Made by a program: the position numbers and the translations under genes
Notes under the pieces: generated by a model
What the model saw: the letters and a program-made list of their open reading frames with translations, nothing else
The model's database searches: none
What the model was told of the DNA's origin: nothing
Part shown: in pieces, positions 8,017 to 16,110 of the stretch
Numbering within the stretch: the first letter of the stretch is position 1
How the letters are laid out: each line of letters begins with the position of its first letter
NCBI GenBank assembly: GCA_021405325.1
Contig: QWII01000127.1
Location: 1 to 42,375, forward strand
Length of the DNA stretch: 42,375 nt
Direction: 5' to 3'
From: Caldilinea sp. CFX5
Lineage (GTDB): Bacteria > Chloroflexota > Anaerolineae > Caldilineales > Caldilineaceae

Positions 8017-9366
8017 CTACTGCAACAGCGACTGCAACTGTTCTTCAATCGCCTGTACGGCTTCCTGGCCGGTCTGCTGGCCGGTGAGAACCCGGTTGAC
8101 TTCGGTGAAGTAAATCGTGGATACTTCGTTGTACTGTTCAGCCGTCACGGTGCTGGGGCGGGCCACGGCGCCACCGGAGAAGACTTCAAAGAGCTGCCCA
8201 AAGAAGGCGTTGGCGGCCAGCACCTCTTCATCCTGATAGAGATCGCCGATGGTCGGCAAGAAGCTGCCCTGGGTGGCGCGAATCTTCTGCGCTTCGCGGC
8301 TGGTCATACAGACGGCGAATTTGGCGGCGGAATCGACATCCTCGCTATATTTGCTCACCGCCATCTGCCAACCGCCCAGGGTGTCGGCATTGCGGGCATC
8401 AGGGCCTTCCCCTTTGGGCAGGGGGGCAACGGCATACTGGCCGGCAATCACGCTGCCTTCTTCATTGCCCAGGCTATAGGCATAAGGCCAGTTGCGCATA
8501 AAGGCGGCGTTACCGGCCTGCCAAACATTGCGCGCCTCCTCTTCCTTATAGCTGGTCACACCCTCCGGACTAATGGTGCCGACCCAACCGGCCGCCATAT
8601 CAAAGGCGCTCGCCGCCTGGGCATTGTTGATGCTGATCGTGCCATCGGGTTCGACAATCTGCCCGCCGCCCCAACTGACTTGCCACTCCAGCGCATCACA
8701 GGTTAAGCCTTCATAGGCGGCGCCTTGCCAGACAAAGCCCCAAAAGTCGCTCTTGCCCTCGCCCCGTTCGCCTTCCTGGATCGTTGTGGCTCGTTGTTCC
8801 AACTCCGCCCAAGTGGCCGGGGCGCCTTCAAAGCCATACTTTTCCATTAAGTCGGTGCGGTAGTAGAGTAGACCGGCATCAGTGAACCAGGGTAGACCCA
8901 CCAGGGCGCCATCGACGGTGTTGTTTTCCACAATCCGTTGGAAGTGCGCCGCCAGTTGATCCTCTGGAATATAGGGCTTGAGATCGACCAGATGTTCGGC
9001 CAGGATGCCAGGCCAGATCACATCGATCTGCATCACGTCAATATCGCCCGACTGGGCGCCGAAAAATTGCAAATATTGCGCCAGCCGATCGGTAGCGCTC
9101 TCAGGACCATTCAACACTTGCACTTGGACGCCCGTTTGCTCCGTGCAATAATCAATGGCCGCTTGATCGGCTTCCCGGATGACAGCGCCAAGTACGGCCG
9201 TAATCGCGCCGGGAGCTGCTGCTTGTCCGCCTGTTCCTCCCGTGTCGCCGGCGGCTGGGGTATTGTTTTGGCCGGTCGGCGCGCCGGTTTGCGCGCCGGC
9301 GCAGGCGCTCGCCAGCAGGGTGACGATCAGCGCAAGAGCGAGTAAACCAACTTTGTTTCGCTTCAT
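8017..9366 (-). CDS. Sugar ABC transporter substrate-binding lipoprotein
   Basis: This is the extracytoplasmic binding protein of the CUT1 importer, 449 residues. The lipoprotein signal peptide ends with LASAC, giving lipidation at Cys22. A Gly/Thr/Gln-rich tether (about 23-55) leads to a periplasmic-binding-protein type 2 fold. Motifs typical of the maltose/trehalose group include DVMQIDVIWPGILAEHLVDL, GLPWFTDAGLLYYRTDLMEKYG, WQAGNAAFMRNWPYAY and LGGWQMAVSKYS. The ligand is probably an alpha-linked disaccharide such as trehalose or maltose, but this rests on family resemblance only. The ATG at 9366 has GGAGAAACT directly upstream and begins the signal peptide; the longer frame to 9474 is rejected. 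Confidence 0.92.
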   Translation of the reverse strand: MKRNKVGLLALALIVTLLASACAGAQTGAPTGQNNTPAAGDTGGTGGQAAAPGAITAVLGAVIREADQAAIDYCTEQTGVQVQVLNGPESATDRLAQYLQFFGAQSGDIDVMQIDVIWPGILAEHLVDLKPYIPEDQLAAHFQRIVENNTVDGALVGLPWFTDAGLLYYRTDLMEKYGFEGAPATWAELEQRATTIQEGERGEGKSDFWGFVWQGAAYEGLTCDALEWQVSWGGGQIVEPDGTISINNAQAASAFDMAAGWVGTISPEGVTSYKEEEARNVWQAGNAAFMRNWPYAYSLGNEEGSVIAGQYAVAPLPKGEGPDARNADTLGGWQMAVSKYSEDVDSAAKFAVCMTSREAQKIRATQGSFLPTIGDLYQDEEVLAANAFFGQLFEVFSGGAVARPSTVTAEQYNEVSTIYFTEVNRVLTGQQTGQEAVQAIEEQLQSLLQ

Positions 9367-9573
9367 AGTTTCTCCTTTGAACGTATGGATGAAAAAATCG
9401 TCGATATGGATTGTTGATTGGGCGCGGACGCTAAGCAGCCGTGACGGCGATGAGCGCCACAACGGCTGTTGCACAGATACAAGTTTACTCTAGCCGGGTT
9501 AAGCCAAAAGTGGCTGTGTACGGGTACAGAGAAAAGATACAACCGAAGCTATAGAGCAATGATTTGGGTAGAT

Positions 9574-9646
9574 TAGCGCCGGAAAGCAAAAGGATTCGCA
9601 AATTTATCTTTCGGCAATTTGCCCCTCTTTTTGCTTTCCGGCGCTA
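9574..9646. repeat. 18-bp inverted repeat with nested hairpin
   Basis: Outer arms at 9574-9591 and 9629-9646 (TAGCGCCGGAAAGCAAAA and its complement) are perfect. Inside lies GCAAATT/AATTTGC (9598-9604, 9616-9622). It lies 33 bases beyond the stop of the leftward MFS gene and upstream of the binding-protein gene. It could end MFS transcription, but there is no T run on that strand. The rest of the 312-base gap shows no other feature. Confidence 0.65.
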
Positions 9647-9678
9647 TGCTTTATTTGTTAGGAATTACTTTACAGACC

Positions 9679-10872
9679 TTACGGGCGCGGTCGCAGCAGC
9701 AGCGCCAGCAGCGGCGCAATAAGGAACATCGTCACGCCGGCTTGAATCCCCCACCGTTCGGCCACCAACCCGATCAGTAGCGGCGCTGTGATTTCAATCG
9801 GCGCAAAGAGCGCTTGCAGCGCACCAACTGTACCCGCACGACCAGGCAGCGCGGCAAGTGCTTGCGCCTGCGCAATCGTGTACCAGGGCAAGGCGCCCAA
9901 CCCAACCAGAAAGAGCGCAAACAAGGCCACCCAGGACGCCGTTGCCGTCGCAAACGTAACCAGCCCACTCAAGGCGAGCAGCGCGGCCACGCCCAGGAGC
10001 TGGCTGGGCGCGTGCAGCTTTCTGCCCCGTTCCAACCAGGCGAGGCTGAGTAACCCACCCACCGTCGGCGCCAGGAGAGTCAGACTGATCATCTGTGGCG
10101 CTACGCCGATCTGATCGGTCAGAAAAAGAGCGGCAAAGCCCAGAAACATTTCATCTAATAAGGCGGGAAGGGCTGCCAGCAGCAGCCAGCACAGCAAACG
10201 GGGCGTCTGGAAACCCTCACGCAGGTTGGTGCGAATCGTTTGCCACATTGGCAGTTCCTCCTCAGCATCCGTTACTGCTTTGGTCTGGAGCGCCGTGAAG
10301 CGTTGCGCGCTGAGAAAGAGCGCCACCGTCAACCAGATGAGGGCGCCGCACCCCATCAGCAGCCGCCAACTGCCTTGGAGCGCCACTGTTCCCGCCACCA
10401 GGAGCGGCCCCAACAGGTCGCCAATGGTCGCCAGGAAGACCCAACGTGTCGTGGTCGCCATCGCTGCCGCTGGCACCTGATCAATCAGAATGGCGCCGCC
10501 GAGACCAAGGACGGCGCCGTTGGTGGCGCCCATGATGACAAAAGCGAGCAACAACCAGCCGAAGGTCGGGCTGCTGCTCGCCAGCGCAAACCCTAGCGCC
10601 AGACCGAGCAGCCCGCCCATCACCAGGCGTGGCTTTGACCAGTGATCGCTGGTGGCATTGAGCGCCGGATTGACCACCAGACCGGTCAAGTCGGCGATGG
10701 TGAAGATCAGGCCAACTTGGGCATAGCTAAAGTGCAACTCCTCACGCGCCAGCGGCAGCGTCAGGACGGGAATTCCCCCTACCAATTCATCGACTAAGGG
10801 TAGACAAAAGAGCGTGGCGCGTAGCAGCGACGGCGTAGCCCATGTGCGGCGCCATTGTTGGATGAGTGACAT
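9679..10872 (-). CDS. MFS transporter
   Basis: This is a complete 397-residue, 12-helix major facilitator. Helix 1 begins near TLFCLPLVDELVGGIPVLTLPL, and the helix 2-3 loop reads LNATSDHWSKPRLVMGGLLGL, a variant of the MFS signature (D-R-x-G-R-K/R). The central cytoplasmic loop (AQRFTALQTKAVTDAEEELPMW) separates the two six-helix halves. The substrate is not evident. The ATG at 10872 is preferred because AAAGGA lies seven bases upstream; the 10890 start lacks one. It is transcribed alone, divergent from the M24 peptidase across a 434-base gap. Confidence 0.85.
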   Translation of the reverse strand: MSLIQQWRRTWATPSLLRATLFCLPLVDELVGGIPVLTLPLAREELHFSYAQVGLIFTIADLTGLVVNPALNATSDHWSKPRLVMGGLLGLALGFALASSSPTFGWLLLAFVIMGATNGAVLGLGGAILIDQVPAAAMATTTRWVFLATIGDLLGPLLVAGTVALQGSWRLLMGCGALIWLTVALFLSAQRFTALQTKAVTDAEEELPMWQTIRTNLREGFQTPRLLCWLLLAALPALLDEMFLGFAALFLTDQIGVAPQMISLTLLAPTVGGLLSLAWLERGRKLHAPSQLLGVAALLALSGLVTFATATASWVALFALFLVGLGALPWYTIAQAQALAALPGRAGTVGALQALFAPIEITAPLLIGLVAERWGIQAGVTMFLIAPLLALLLRPRP

Positions 10873-11306
10873 GCGTGTTCCTTTCTGCAATCGTTGTCAT
10901 GAACCGTTGGTCATTGGTTGCCATGCGTTATCATTGCCGGAAAGGAAGGTGGTGGACGCGCTAAAAGGCCAAGGGGCCAGTCATACCAAACTGAACAGAC
11001 CTTAGCGCAAGGGGTAAATCGGTTGGCACATCTCAGGCTGACGGTTCAACGTCAGTAGAAGGTGTTCGCGATGCGGTGCATAAAGCCTCGGTGACAAGCT
11101 CCAACACAAACAGGCGGCGAGGCCGGAAAGTCGTCTCGCCTGCCTAGTAGTATAAGTACTTTACCAATGGTTGTCAATACCTTTTTCCCTAAACGCAGAC
11201 ATCCCTAGGGGACGGTGGCGACGACGCTTGGCGTCATCGGTAAAATACGGTACAATTGCGCCAGCGTAAACTCTTTTTCACCACTCTTCAACGAGAGCGA
11301 GGAACT
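10873..11306. other. 434-base divergent intergenic region
   Basis: No gene is supported. It contains a small hairpin CTGACG/CGTCAG near 11038-11055. A 6-bp stem GGCGAG/CTCGCC at 11116-11140 is followed by an AT-rich stretch (11143-11185) that probably carries the promoter of the M24 gene. No known riboswitch core was recognised on either strand. Confidence 0.5.
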
Positions 11307-12449
11307 ATGCTTCACCAGGAACAACGTCAACGCACGCGTGACCTGCTCAACGCCAAAGGTATCCGCCGTGCGCTCTTTGCTAGCGTCAATAGTGTCAAGT
11401 GGCTCACTGGTTTTGCGCCGCCTGTGCAGTTGGGATCAAACTTTTTCATTGGCGCGCCGCCGTTTGTCTGGTATGAAGACGGGCATTATACCCTGGTTGC
11501 AGTTGACGGGCAGGCCGGCGGTGCAGCCCATTTGGTCGGCGCGACCGATTGTGATCTATTGACCTACATGGGCTACACCATCCACCAGCCGATTGTCGGC
11601 GGCGAACGGTTGAGTGAAGCCTTTGCGCCGCTCCTGCGGCGGAGCCAGGCGCAAGGGCCGGTCGGCGTCGAGTCGCAAGATACAACCCTGCTACTCCAAC
11701 AACTGCTCGACGACAACCTGCCCACCCGCGCCCCGTTGACGGCGATTGATGGCTGGTTGGTCCCCCTGCGTATGGTAAAGACCGCTGATGAAATTCGCAA
11801 ATTGCGTGAAAATTTCGCCCTGACTGATGTCGGTCATGCTGCCGCGCGGAAGGCGGTACAGGCCGGCAAACGGGAGATCGATGTCTGGACCGAAATCCAC
11901 GCCGCCATTCAGCAAAAGGTCGGCGGGCGCATGCCGCTGGGCAATGATTGTGTGGTCGGCTACCGGGAGAATAACATTGGCGGCTGGCCGGAAGCGCTTG
12001 AAATCCGGGAACATGACAATGTGATCGTTGATCTCAGCACCCTGGCCTACGGCTATTGGAGCGACAGTTGCATGACCTACTACGCCGGCGAACCAACTGC
12101 CGAGCAGATCAAGCTGCACAAAACCTGCGCTGAGGCGTTGCAATTTGGCATCTCCCTGGTGCGACCGGGGGTGCTGGCGAAAGACATTGACCAGCAAATT
12201 CGCCAATTTATGCAAAAAGCCGGCTACCCGCCCTATCCGCACCACACCGGTCACGGTGTCGGCGTCACCGGCCACGAAGAGCCGCGCATTGTCCCCTACA
12301 ACGCGATGCGGCTGGCAGCCGGCATGGTCATCATGCTGGAACCGGGCGCCTACTTCCCTGGGCGCTTTGGCGCCCGCCTGGAAGATGGCATGTTGATCAC
12401 CGCCACCGGCGCCGAGGTGCTGACCACCCACGATAAGAGTCTGCCATAA
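11307..12449 (+). CDS. M24-family metallopeptidase (Xaa-Pro peptidase type)
   Basis: This predicted cytoplasmic aminopeptidase, 380 residues, would remove N-terminal residues before proline. The N-terminal creatinase-like domain (about 1-150) precedes the pita-bread domain. The five metal ligands are all present: Asp242 (IVDLST), Asp253 (SDSCMT), His316 (TGHGVG), Glu345 (LEPGAYF) and Glu359 (LEDGML). The HHTGHGVG motif is typical. Some M24 members are creatinase-like or inactive, but here the dinuclear site is complete. The ATG at 11307 has GAGGAACT directly upstream. It is monocistronic; a hairpin follows at 12494. Confidence 0.9.
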   Translation: MLHQEQRQRTRDLLNAKGIRRALFASVNSVKWLTGFAPPVQLGSNFFIGAPPFVWYEDGHYTLVAVDGQAGGAAHLVGATDCDLLTYMGYTIHQPIVGGERLSEAFAPLLRRSQAQGPVGVESQDTTLLLQQLLDDNLPTRAPLTAIDGWLVPLRMVKTADEIRKLRENFALTDVGHAAARKAVQAGKREIDVWTEIHAAIQQKVGGRMPLGNDCVVGYRENNIGGWPEALEIREHDNVIVDLSTLAYGYWSDSCMTYYAGEPTAEQIKLHKTCAEALQFGISLVRPGVLAKDIDQQIRQFMQKAGYPPYPHHTGHGVGVTGHEEPRIVPYNAMRLAAGMVIMLEPGAYFPGRFGARLEDGMLITATGAEVLTTHDKSLP

Positions 12450-12493
12450 CGCCATCTCCTTGCATCTTCCTCGATTTTGCTTTATAGTAGGGT

Positions 12494-12525
12494 GGATTGG
12501 CTGTTAGTTACCTGATAGCCAATCC
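12494..12525 (+). terminator. Hairpin after the M24 peptidase gene
   Basis: GGATTGGCT (12494-12502) pairs with AGCCAATCC (12517-12525) around a 14-base loop. It is followed by CTTTCC rather than a pure T run, so it is a weak intrinsic terminator at best. It lies 45 bases after the stop. Confidence 0.4.
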
Positions 12526-12578
12526 TTTCCAAATTAAACATAAATTCAAACCATTTCATACCTGATAGGATTTCTGCC

Positions 12579-13472
12579 ATGCGCGAAAATCGTTCGACCC
12601 TGGAAATGTTAGGGGCCTTGCTTGGTCTTGTGATTTTGATCGCGGTACTCTATGTCGCGGTTGGTTATTTCCGGCAAGGCGCGACGGAATATGAAGAAGA
12701 AGCACGGGTGGCCGGCCGCCCGGTAACGCTGAGTGAGAGCTTAACCGGCATCACCGCGACGACCGGTCTTACGGAAACCGCCGTCGTCACCAGCGCGGCC
12801 GTCGTTACCGGCGCGGCGGCCACTACGGCCACGGCCCCAGTAACCGGCGCCACTGCCATCACTGAAAGTGCGACCACCACCGAAACCGCTGTTGTGACGG
12901 AAACAGCAACGGTAACAGCGACGACGGCTGTCACTACCACTGCTCCTGTCACTGCCACTGCTCCTGTCACTGCCGGCGCAGCGCTGACCGCAACAGAGGT
13001 TGTCACTGCTGCCACCGCCGTCACCGAGAGCGCGGCTGTCACAACGACCCCGGCTGTCACCACCACCACGGTCGCCACTGCCACCAATGCTGTCACCACC
13101 ACAGCGACGACGACTGCCACCAGTGACGCGGCGACGGTGGCGGCGCCTGACCCGTCTGTCGTTGAACCGATTGTCACCAAAGGCACCTGTTTTGCCTGTC
13201 ATGTCATTCCCGGCGTTGCCACCGCCGTCGGCCAGGTTGGCCCGGATCTGAGCAACATCGGCGTGGACGGCGCCACCCGCATTCCCGGGTACACTGCCGA
13301 ACAGTACATCCGTGAATCGTTGCTCGATCCCAACGCTTTCATCGCCCCCGAATGTCCAACCGGCCCTTGTCTACCCAATCTGATGGTGCAAAACCTGGGT
13401 GACACCCTGACCGCCGCAGAAATTGACACCCTCGTAGCCTACCTGGCCTCGCTCGGTACAGCTACGCAATAG
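12579..13472 (+). CDS. Membrane-anchored cytochrome c with Thr/Val/Ala-rich linker
   Basis: The 297-residue protein probably carries electrons to the oxidase encoded downstream. An uncleaved N-terminal helix (MLGALLGLVILIAVLYVAVGYF, about 10-31) anchors it. Residues 50-190 are an extreme low-complexity tether made of T, A and V with TAVT/TTAVV periodicity. A class I cytochrome c domain follows, with heme motif Cys204-Phe-Ala-Cys207-His208 and probable sixth ligand Met269 in PNLMVQNLG. The GPDLSNIGVDGATR segment is typical of the oxidase-linked cytochromes c. AGGA lies upstream of the ATG. Codon use in the linker drives spurious open frames on both strands. Confidence 0.9.
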   Translation: MRENRSTLEMLGALLGLVILIAVLYVAVGYFRQGATEYEEEARVAGRPVTLSESLTGITATTGLTETAVVTSAAVVTGAAATTATAPVTGATAITESATTTETAVVTETATVTATTAVTTTAPVTATAPVTAGAALTATEVVTAATAVTESAAVTTTPAVTTTTVATATNAVTTTATTTATSDAATVAAPDPSVVEPIVTKGTCFACHVIPGVATAVGQVGPDLSNIGVDGATRIPGYTAEQYIRESLLDPNAFIAPECPTGPCLPNLMVQNLGDTLTAAEIDTLVAYLASLGTATQ

Positions 13473-13499
13473 CAGCGGCCCTACCCCCCAAAGATACAT

Positions 13500-13526
13500 C
13501 CTCCCCTGAGCGTGATTCAGGGGAGG
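13500..13526 (+). terminator. 10-bp GC-rich hairpin after cytochrome c
   Basis: CCTCCCCTGA (13500-13509) pairs perfectly with TCAGGGGAGG (13517-13526) over a 7-base loop, 28 bases after the stop. No T tract follows, so it could act as an mRNA-stabilising stem or a partial terminator. The rest of the gap to 13770 shows nothing recognisable. Confidence 0.45.
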
Positions 13527-13769
13527 AGCCGCCGCTGTCTTCCTAGCCACCTGACCAGGAACAACCCCCCCTACCCTTCCAGGCCATATCCTCCCCTTCT
13601 GCTGGAAGGCAAAATCTTGCTTTGTGGCTAAGATGAGAGCCATTCAACGCGTTTGCTCCCGCGTCTGGGCGCGACAGGCGCCTCTGGCTGACCGGATCGG
13701 CAGCACCCTTGTAAGGAAAATTGTAAGGAAAGTGGCTGGTAAGGTTTGTCACCAACGAAAGTAGACTCT

Positions 13770-14489
13770 ATGCGGATTGCTGCACCTGCACCGGTGCGTT
13801 GGGGGCTATTGCCCCGCGTGTCAAAGTCAATGGTTTGGTCTGTACTATTGGCGCTGCTCTTCCTCGCCATGCTGGCCTTTGCCATCTTCAAACCGATTCT
13901 GGTGCTGCCGCGCATGGCCCTGGCGCCGGGCTTTCTCTTGACCGATCAAGCCGGCGCCCGGCTGACCAATGAAGATTTGCGCGGGCGCATTGTGCTATAC
14001 AACTTCACCTATACCCATTGTGCCGCCCCTTGCCCGGAGACAGGCGCCGTGATGAACGCGGTGCAAGCGCAATTACCCAACATGGCGACACAGGGGCTGC
14101 CGGTGACGCTCGTTACGCTTTCCTTTGACCCCGACCGCGATAGCGCCGCCCAACTGCGGCGCTATGCCGAACGGTTTGGCGCCGATCCTGCCCTCTGGCG
14201 CTTGGCAACCGGTGAGGCCATGCCGCTCAAATATATTATCGGCGGCGGTTTTGGCGTCTACTACCAGGCCAACAGCGCCCCGGAGGCCAAAGGCGCTTTT
14301 ACCTTTGATCCCACCTTTGTGTTGGTGGATGGCGCCGGCATTGTGCGGGCCAAATACCGCACCGCCACGCCCGACCTGGCGATTCTCCAGCGGGATATTG
14401 AGTTGGTGGCCAAAGAAGCGGCAGCGAGTACCGGCGCCGGTCGGTTGGTTTATGAAGCGGCCCACCTTTTTGTTTGTTATCCGAAGTAA
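13770..14489 (+). CDS. SCO1/SenC-family protein, copper-ligand His replaced
   Basis: It has 239 residues, one N-terminal membrane helix (about 17-42) and an extracytoplasmic thioredoxin-like domain. The copper/thiol motif is Cys84-x3-Cys88 (THCAAPCPET), and the strand FDPDRD is typical. At the site where SCO proteins have Asp-His-Ser/Thr the sequence reads FDPT (Asp180-Pro181), so the third copper ligand is missing. It may act as a thiol reductase for CuA cysteines rather than a copper donor; this is inference. The ATG at 13770 starts the basic N-terminus; a TTG at 13746 is in frame. It precedes a second SCO gene by 45 bases. Confidence 0.85.
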   Translation: MRIAAPAPVRWGLLPRVSKSMVWSVLLALLFLAMLAFAIFKPILVLPRMALAPGFLLTDQAGARLTNEDLRGRIVLYNFTYTHCAAPCPETGAVMNAVQAQLPNMATQGLPVTLVTLSFDPDRDSAAQLRRYAERFGADPALWRLATGEAMPLKYIIGGGFGVYYQANSAPEAKGAFTFDPTFVLVDGAGIVRAKYRTATPDLAILQRDIELVAKEAAASTGAGRLVYEAAHLFVCYPK

Positions 14490-14534
14490 CGGGCTGGTTG
14501 AGTGGTTAGGTAGTTGGTTGAATTGTAGAAAGTT

Positions 14535-15200
14535 ATGAATAAGTTGACATCGCCGGCAGGCGTAACAGTTGGTGACACCGAAGATGGAGCGCCTGTCCGC
14601 CCGCCGTTTCTGCTCAGACGTTACCTTTTGTTTGCGGTGGCTGTTTTTGCGCTGTTGCTGTTGATTAACCAAGCGGTGCAGTGGTTACAACCCCATACCT
14701 TTAACGGCACCCTATTGCAGGCCGCGGCGCCGCTGGCTGATTTTCAGTTGGCAACCACCACCGGCAAGCCCATGCGCCTGAGCGATTTTCGCGGCAAATA
14801 TCTGCTGCTCTACTTTGGTTACACCTATTGCCCGGACGCTTGTCCGCTCACCCTGGCTAACCTGGCCGATATGATGAAGCGCCTAGGGCCGGCGGCGGAC
14901 CAAGTACAGGTCATTCTCGTCTCTCTGGACCCCGAACGGGATACGGTAGAACAACTGGCTTCCTACTTGCCCCACTTTCACCCGACCTTCCTGGGCATGA
15001 CCGGGGCGCGTGAGGAGATTCTCAAGGTAGCCACCCAATTTGGCATTTTTTACGAAAAACGGGGGGAGACAGCCGGCTATACCATTGATCATACCAGCAC
15101 CGTCATTGTCGTTGACCCGGAGGGCCGCCCGCAAGTGATCTTTCCCTATGGCGCCACCGGTGAGCAGATGGCGGACGACCTACGCTATCTACTGCGGTAA
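14535..15200 (+). CDS. SCO1/SenC-family copper chaperone
   Basis: A canonical SCO protein of 221 residues delivers copper to the CuA site of oxidase subunit II. It has an N-terminal membrane helix (about 30-48), then a thioredoxin-like fold with Cys99-Pro-Asp-Ala-Cys103 (YTYCPDACPLT), SLDPERDT, and the copper-binding His186 in IDHTSTVIVVDPEG. All three ligands are present, unlike the paralogue just upstream. It sits directly upstream of the oxidase genes, separated by a palindrome cluster. Confidence 0.93.
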   Translation: MNKLTSPAGVTVGDTEDGAPVRPPFLLRRYLLFAVAVFALLLLINQAVQWLQPHTFNGTLLQAAAPLADFQLATTTGKPMRLSDFRGKYLLLYFGYTYCPDACPLTLANLADMMKRLGPAADQVQVILVSLDPERDTVEQLASYLPHFHPTFLGMTGAREEILKVATQFGIFYEKRGETAGYTIDHTSTVIVVDPEGRPQVIFPYGATGEQMADDLRYLLR

Positions 15201-15207
15201 TCATGCT

Positions 15208-15247
15208 CAATCACCCAATCACCAATGCGGCGGTGATTGGGTGATTG
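15208..15247. terminator. 16-bp perfect hairpin after the SCO gene
   Basis: CAATCACCCAATCACC (15208-15223) pairs perfectly with 15232-15247 across an 8-base loop, just after the SCO stop at 15200. Similar TGATTGGGTGATT-type sequence recurs at 24888-24951 and singly near 7962-8000, so it also belongs to a dispersed repeat family. It may end or attenuate transcription from the SCO genes. Confidence 0.55.
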
Positions 15248-15268
15248 GGTGATTCATATTGACTAAAT

Positions 15269-15358
15269 GTAACTACTAACCCGCTGACCGCTCCTAGTCG
15301 CGCCTAAAAGGCAACCGGTGATCGGCTAGGAGCGGCTAAGAGCGGGCTTGGTAGTTAC
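15269..15358. repeat. Palindromic element, left copy flanking oxidase genes
   Basis: The ends are GTAACTACTAACCCGCT (15269-15285) and its near-complement ending at 15358. An inner pair CCGCTCCTAGTCG / CGGCTAGGAGCGG (15288-15300, 15323-15335) has one mismatch. The terminal GTAACTAC(C/T)AA(G)CCCG matches the element at 17839-17930. The two copies bracket exactly the three oxidase structural genes. Confidence 0.75.
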
Positions 15359-15409
15359 GACTAGACGATCGACCTGACCTGTTTTCTTTTTGTTGGAGAG
15401 GAGTTTTCT

Positions 15410-15529
15410 GTGAAAGAATATAAAGCCCCACAAGGCACCTTAGCGCTCATGGCGCTCTTTGTCTTGCTCATCCTGGCCTTTTGGGCCAATGCCTACTTTA
15501 TCGTACTCTCTAGAGGAGTGACCCAATGA
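15410..15529 (+). CDS. cbaD: Cytochrome c oxidase subunit IIa (ba3 type)
   Basis: This tiny 39-residue gene has a GTG start and a strong GGAGAGGAG ribosome-binding site. The product has a polar N-terminus [13 protein letters not shown], a single membrane helix (about residues 11-33, [20 protein letters not shown]) and a short RG tail (VLSRGVTQ). Subunit IIa of ba3 oxidases has the same plan: a Pro-x-Gly-x-Leu-Ala start, FW in mid-helix, and a terminal Arg-Gly. In those enzymes it supplies the helix missing from the one-helix subunit II. Its TGA overlaps the ATG of the subunit II gene (ATGA), so the two are coupled. Confidence 0.85.
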   Translation: MKEYKAPQGTLALMALFVLLILAFWANAYFIVLSRGVTQ

Positions 15530-16086
15530 GCACCCATGAACCGAGTGTTGCTGAACAAAGTCATTTGCCGGACATCCACATTGATCGGTATGAAGGTTTG
15601 TGGATTCGCATCAGCTTACTAACTGTTGTGGTCTTTATCATTGCGGTGGCGATTTCCAGCTTTGCCTGGGGAATTCAACTGCCTGGCGCCTACCAGCGCA
15701 TTGACCCAAAGACGCTCAACGATCCCTCTAGCCCTTTTGCCAATCCTGGTTTGCGGGAACTGGCGCCGGGCAAATACGAAGCGTACATGACCGCTCAGGT
15801 TTGGACCTTCACCCCGGCTGAAATCCGCCTGCCGGTCGGTTCGGAAGTGACCTTTTATGTCACCGCCCGTGATGTCCAACATGGCTTCAAGATTGCCGAA
15901 ACCAATATCAACATGATGGTGTTGCCCGGTCAAGTCTCAACCTTGAAGGCCGTCTTTGAAAAACCAGGCACCTATAACCTGATCTGCCATGAATATTGTG
16001 GCGCCGGCGGGCCGACCATTGGCCATCACACCATGTACGCCCAAATCATTGTTGAAGGCGGCGAAGAAGCGACCGCAGCTAAGTAA
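15526..16086 (+). CDS. cbaB: Cytochrome c oxidase subunit II, ba3 type, with altered CuA loop
   Basis: This 186-residue electron-entry subunit has one N-terminal helix (about 26-48) and an extracytoplasmic cupredoxin domain. The CuA ligands are His119 (VQHGF), Cys154, Glu156 (backbone carbonyl), Cys158, His167 and Met170. In the family the last His normally follows the second Cys by four residues. Here it follows by nine, because GPTIG (162-166) is inserted between CGAG and HHTM. The rest ([31 protein letters not shown]) is standard. It overlaps subunit IIa by four bases and is followed by subunit I after 24 bases. Confidence 0.93.
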   Translation: MSTHEPSVAEQSHLPDIHIDRYEGLWIRISLLTVVVFIIAVAISSFAWGIQLPGAYQRIDPKTLNDPSSPFANPGLRELAPGKYEAYMTAQVWTFTPAEIRLPVGSEVTFYVTARDVQHGFKIAETNINMMVLPGQVSTLKAVFEKPGTYNLICHEYCGAGGPTIGHHTMYAQIIVEGGEEATAAK

Positions 16087-16110
16087 AGATTTAAATTCGA
16101 GGAGAAAGCT

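Noticed and set aside
11004..11140. Possible riboswitch in the gap before the M24 peptidase
   Set aside because: Only short stems are seen, and no conserved core of a known riboswitch class could be matched.
12665..13202. Long reverse-strand open frames opposite the cytochrome c gene
   Set aside because: They are low-complexity mirrors of the Thr/Ala/Val linker codons; the plus strand carries the membrane anchor and heme motif.
13543..13755. Leftward 70-residue open frame between cytochrome c and the first SCO gene
   Set aside because: No domain, no ribosome-binding site and no neighbour on that strand.
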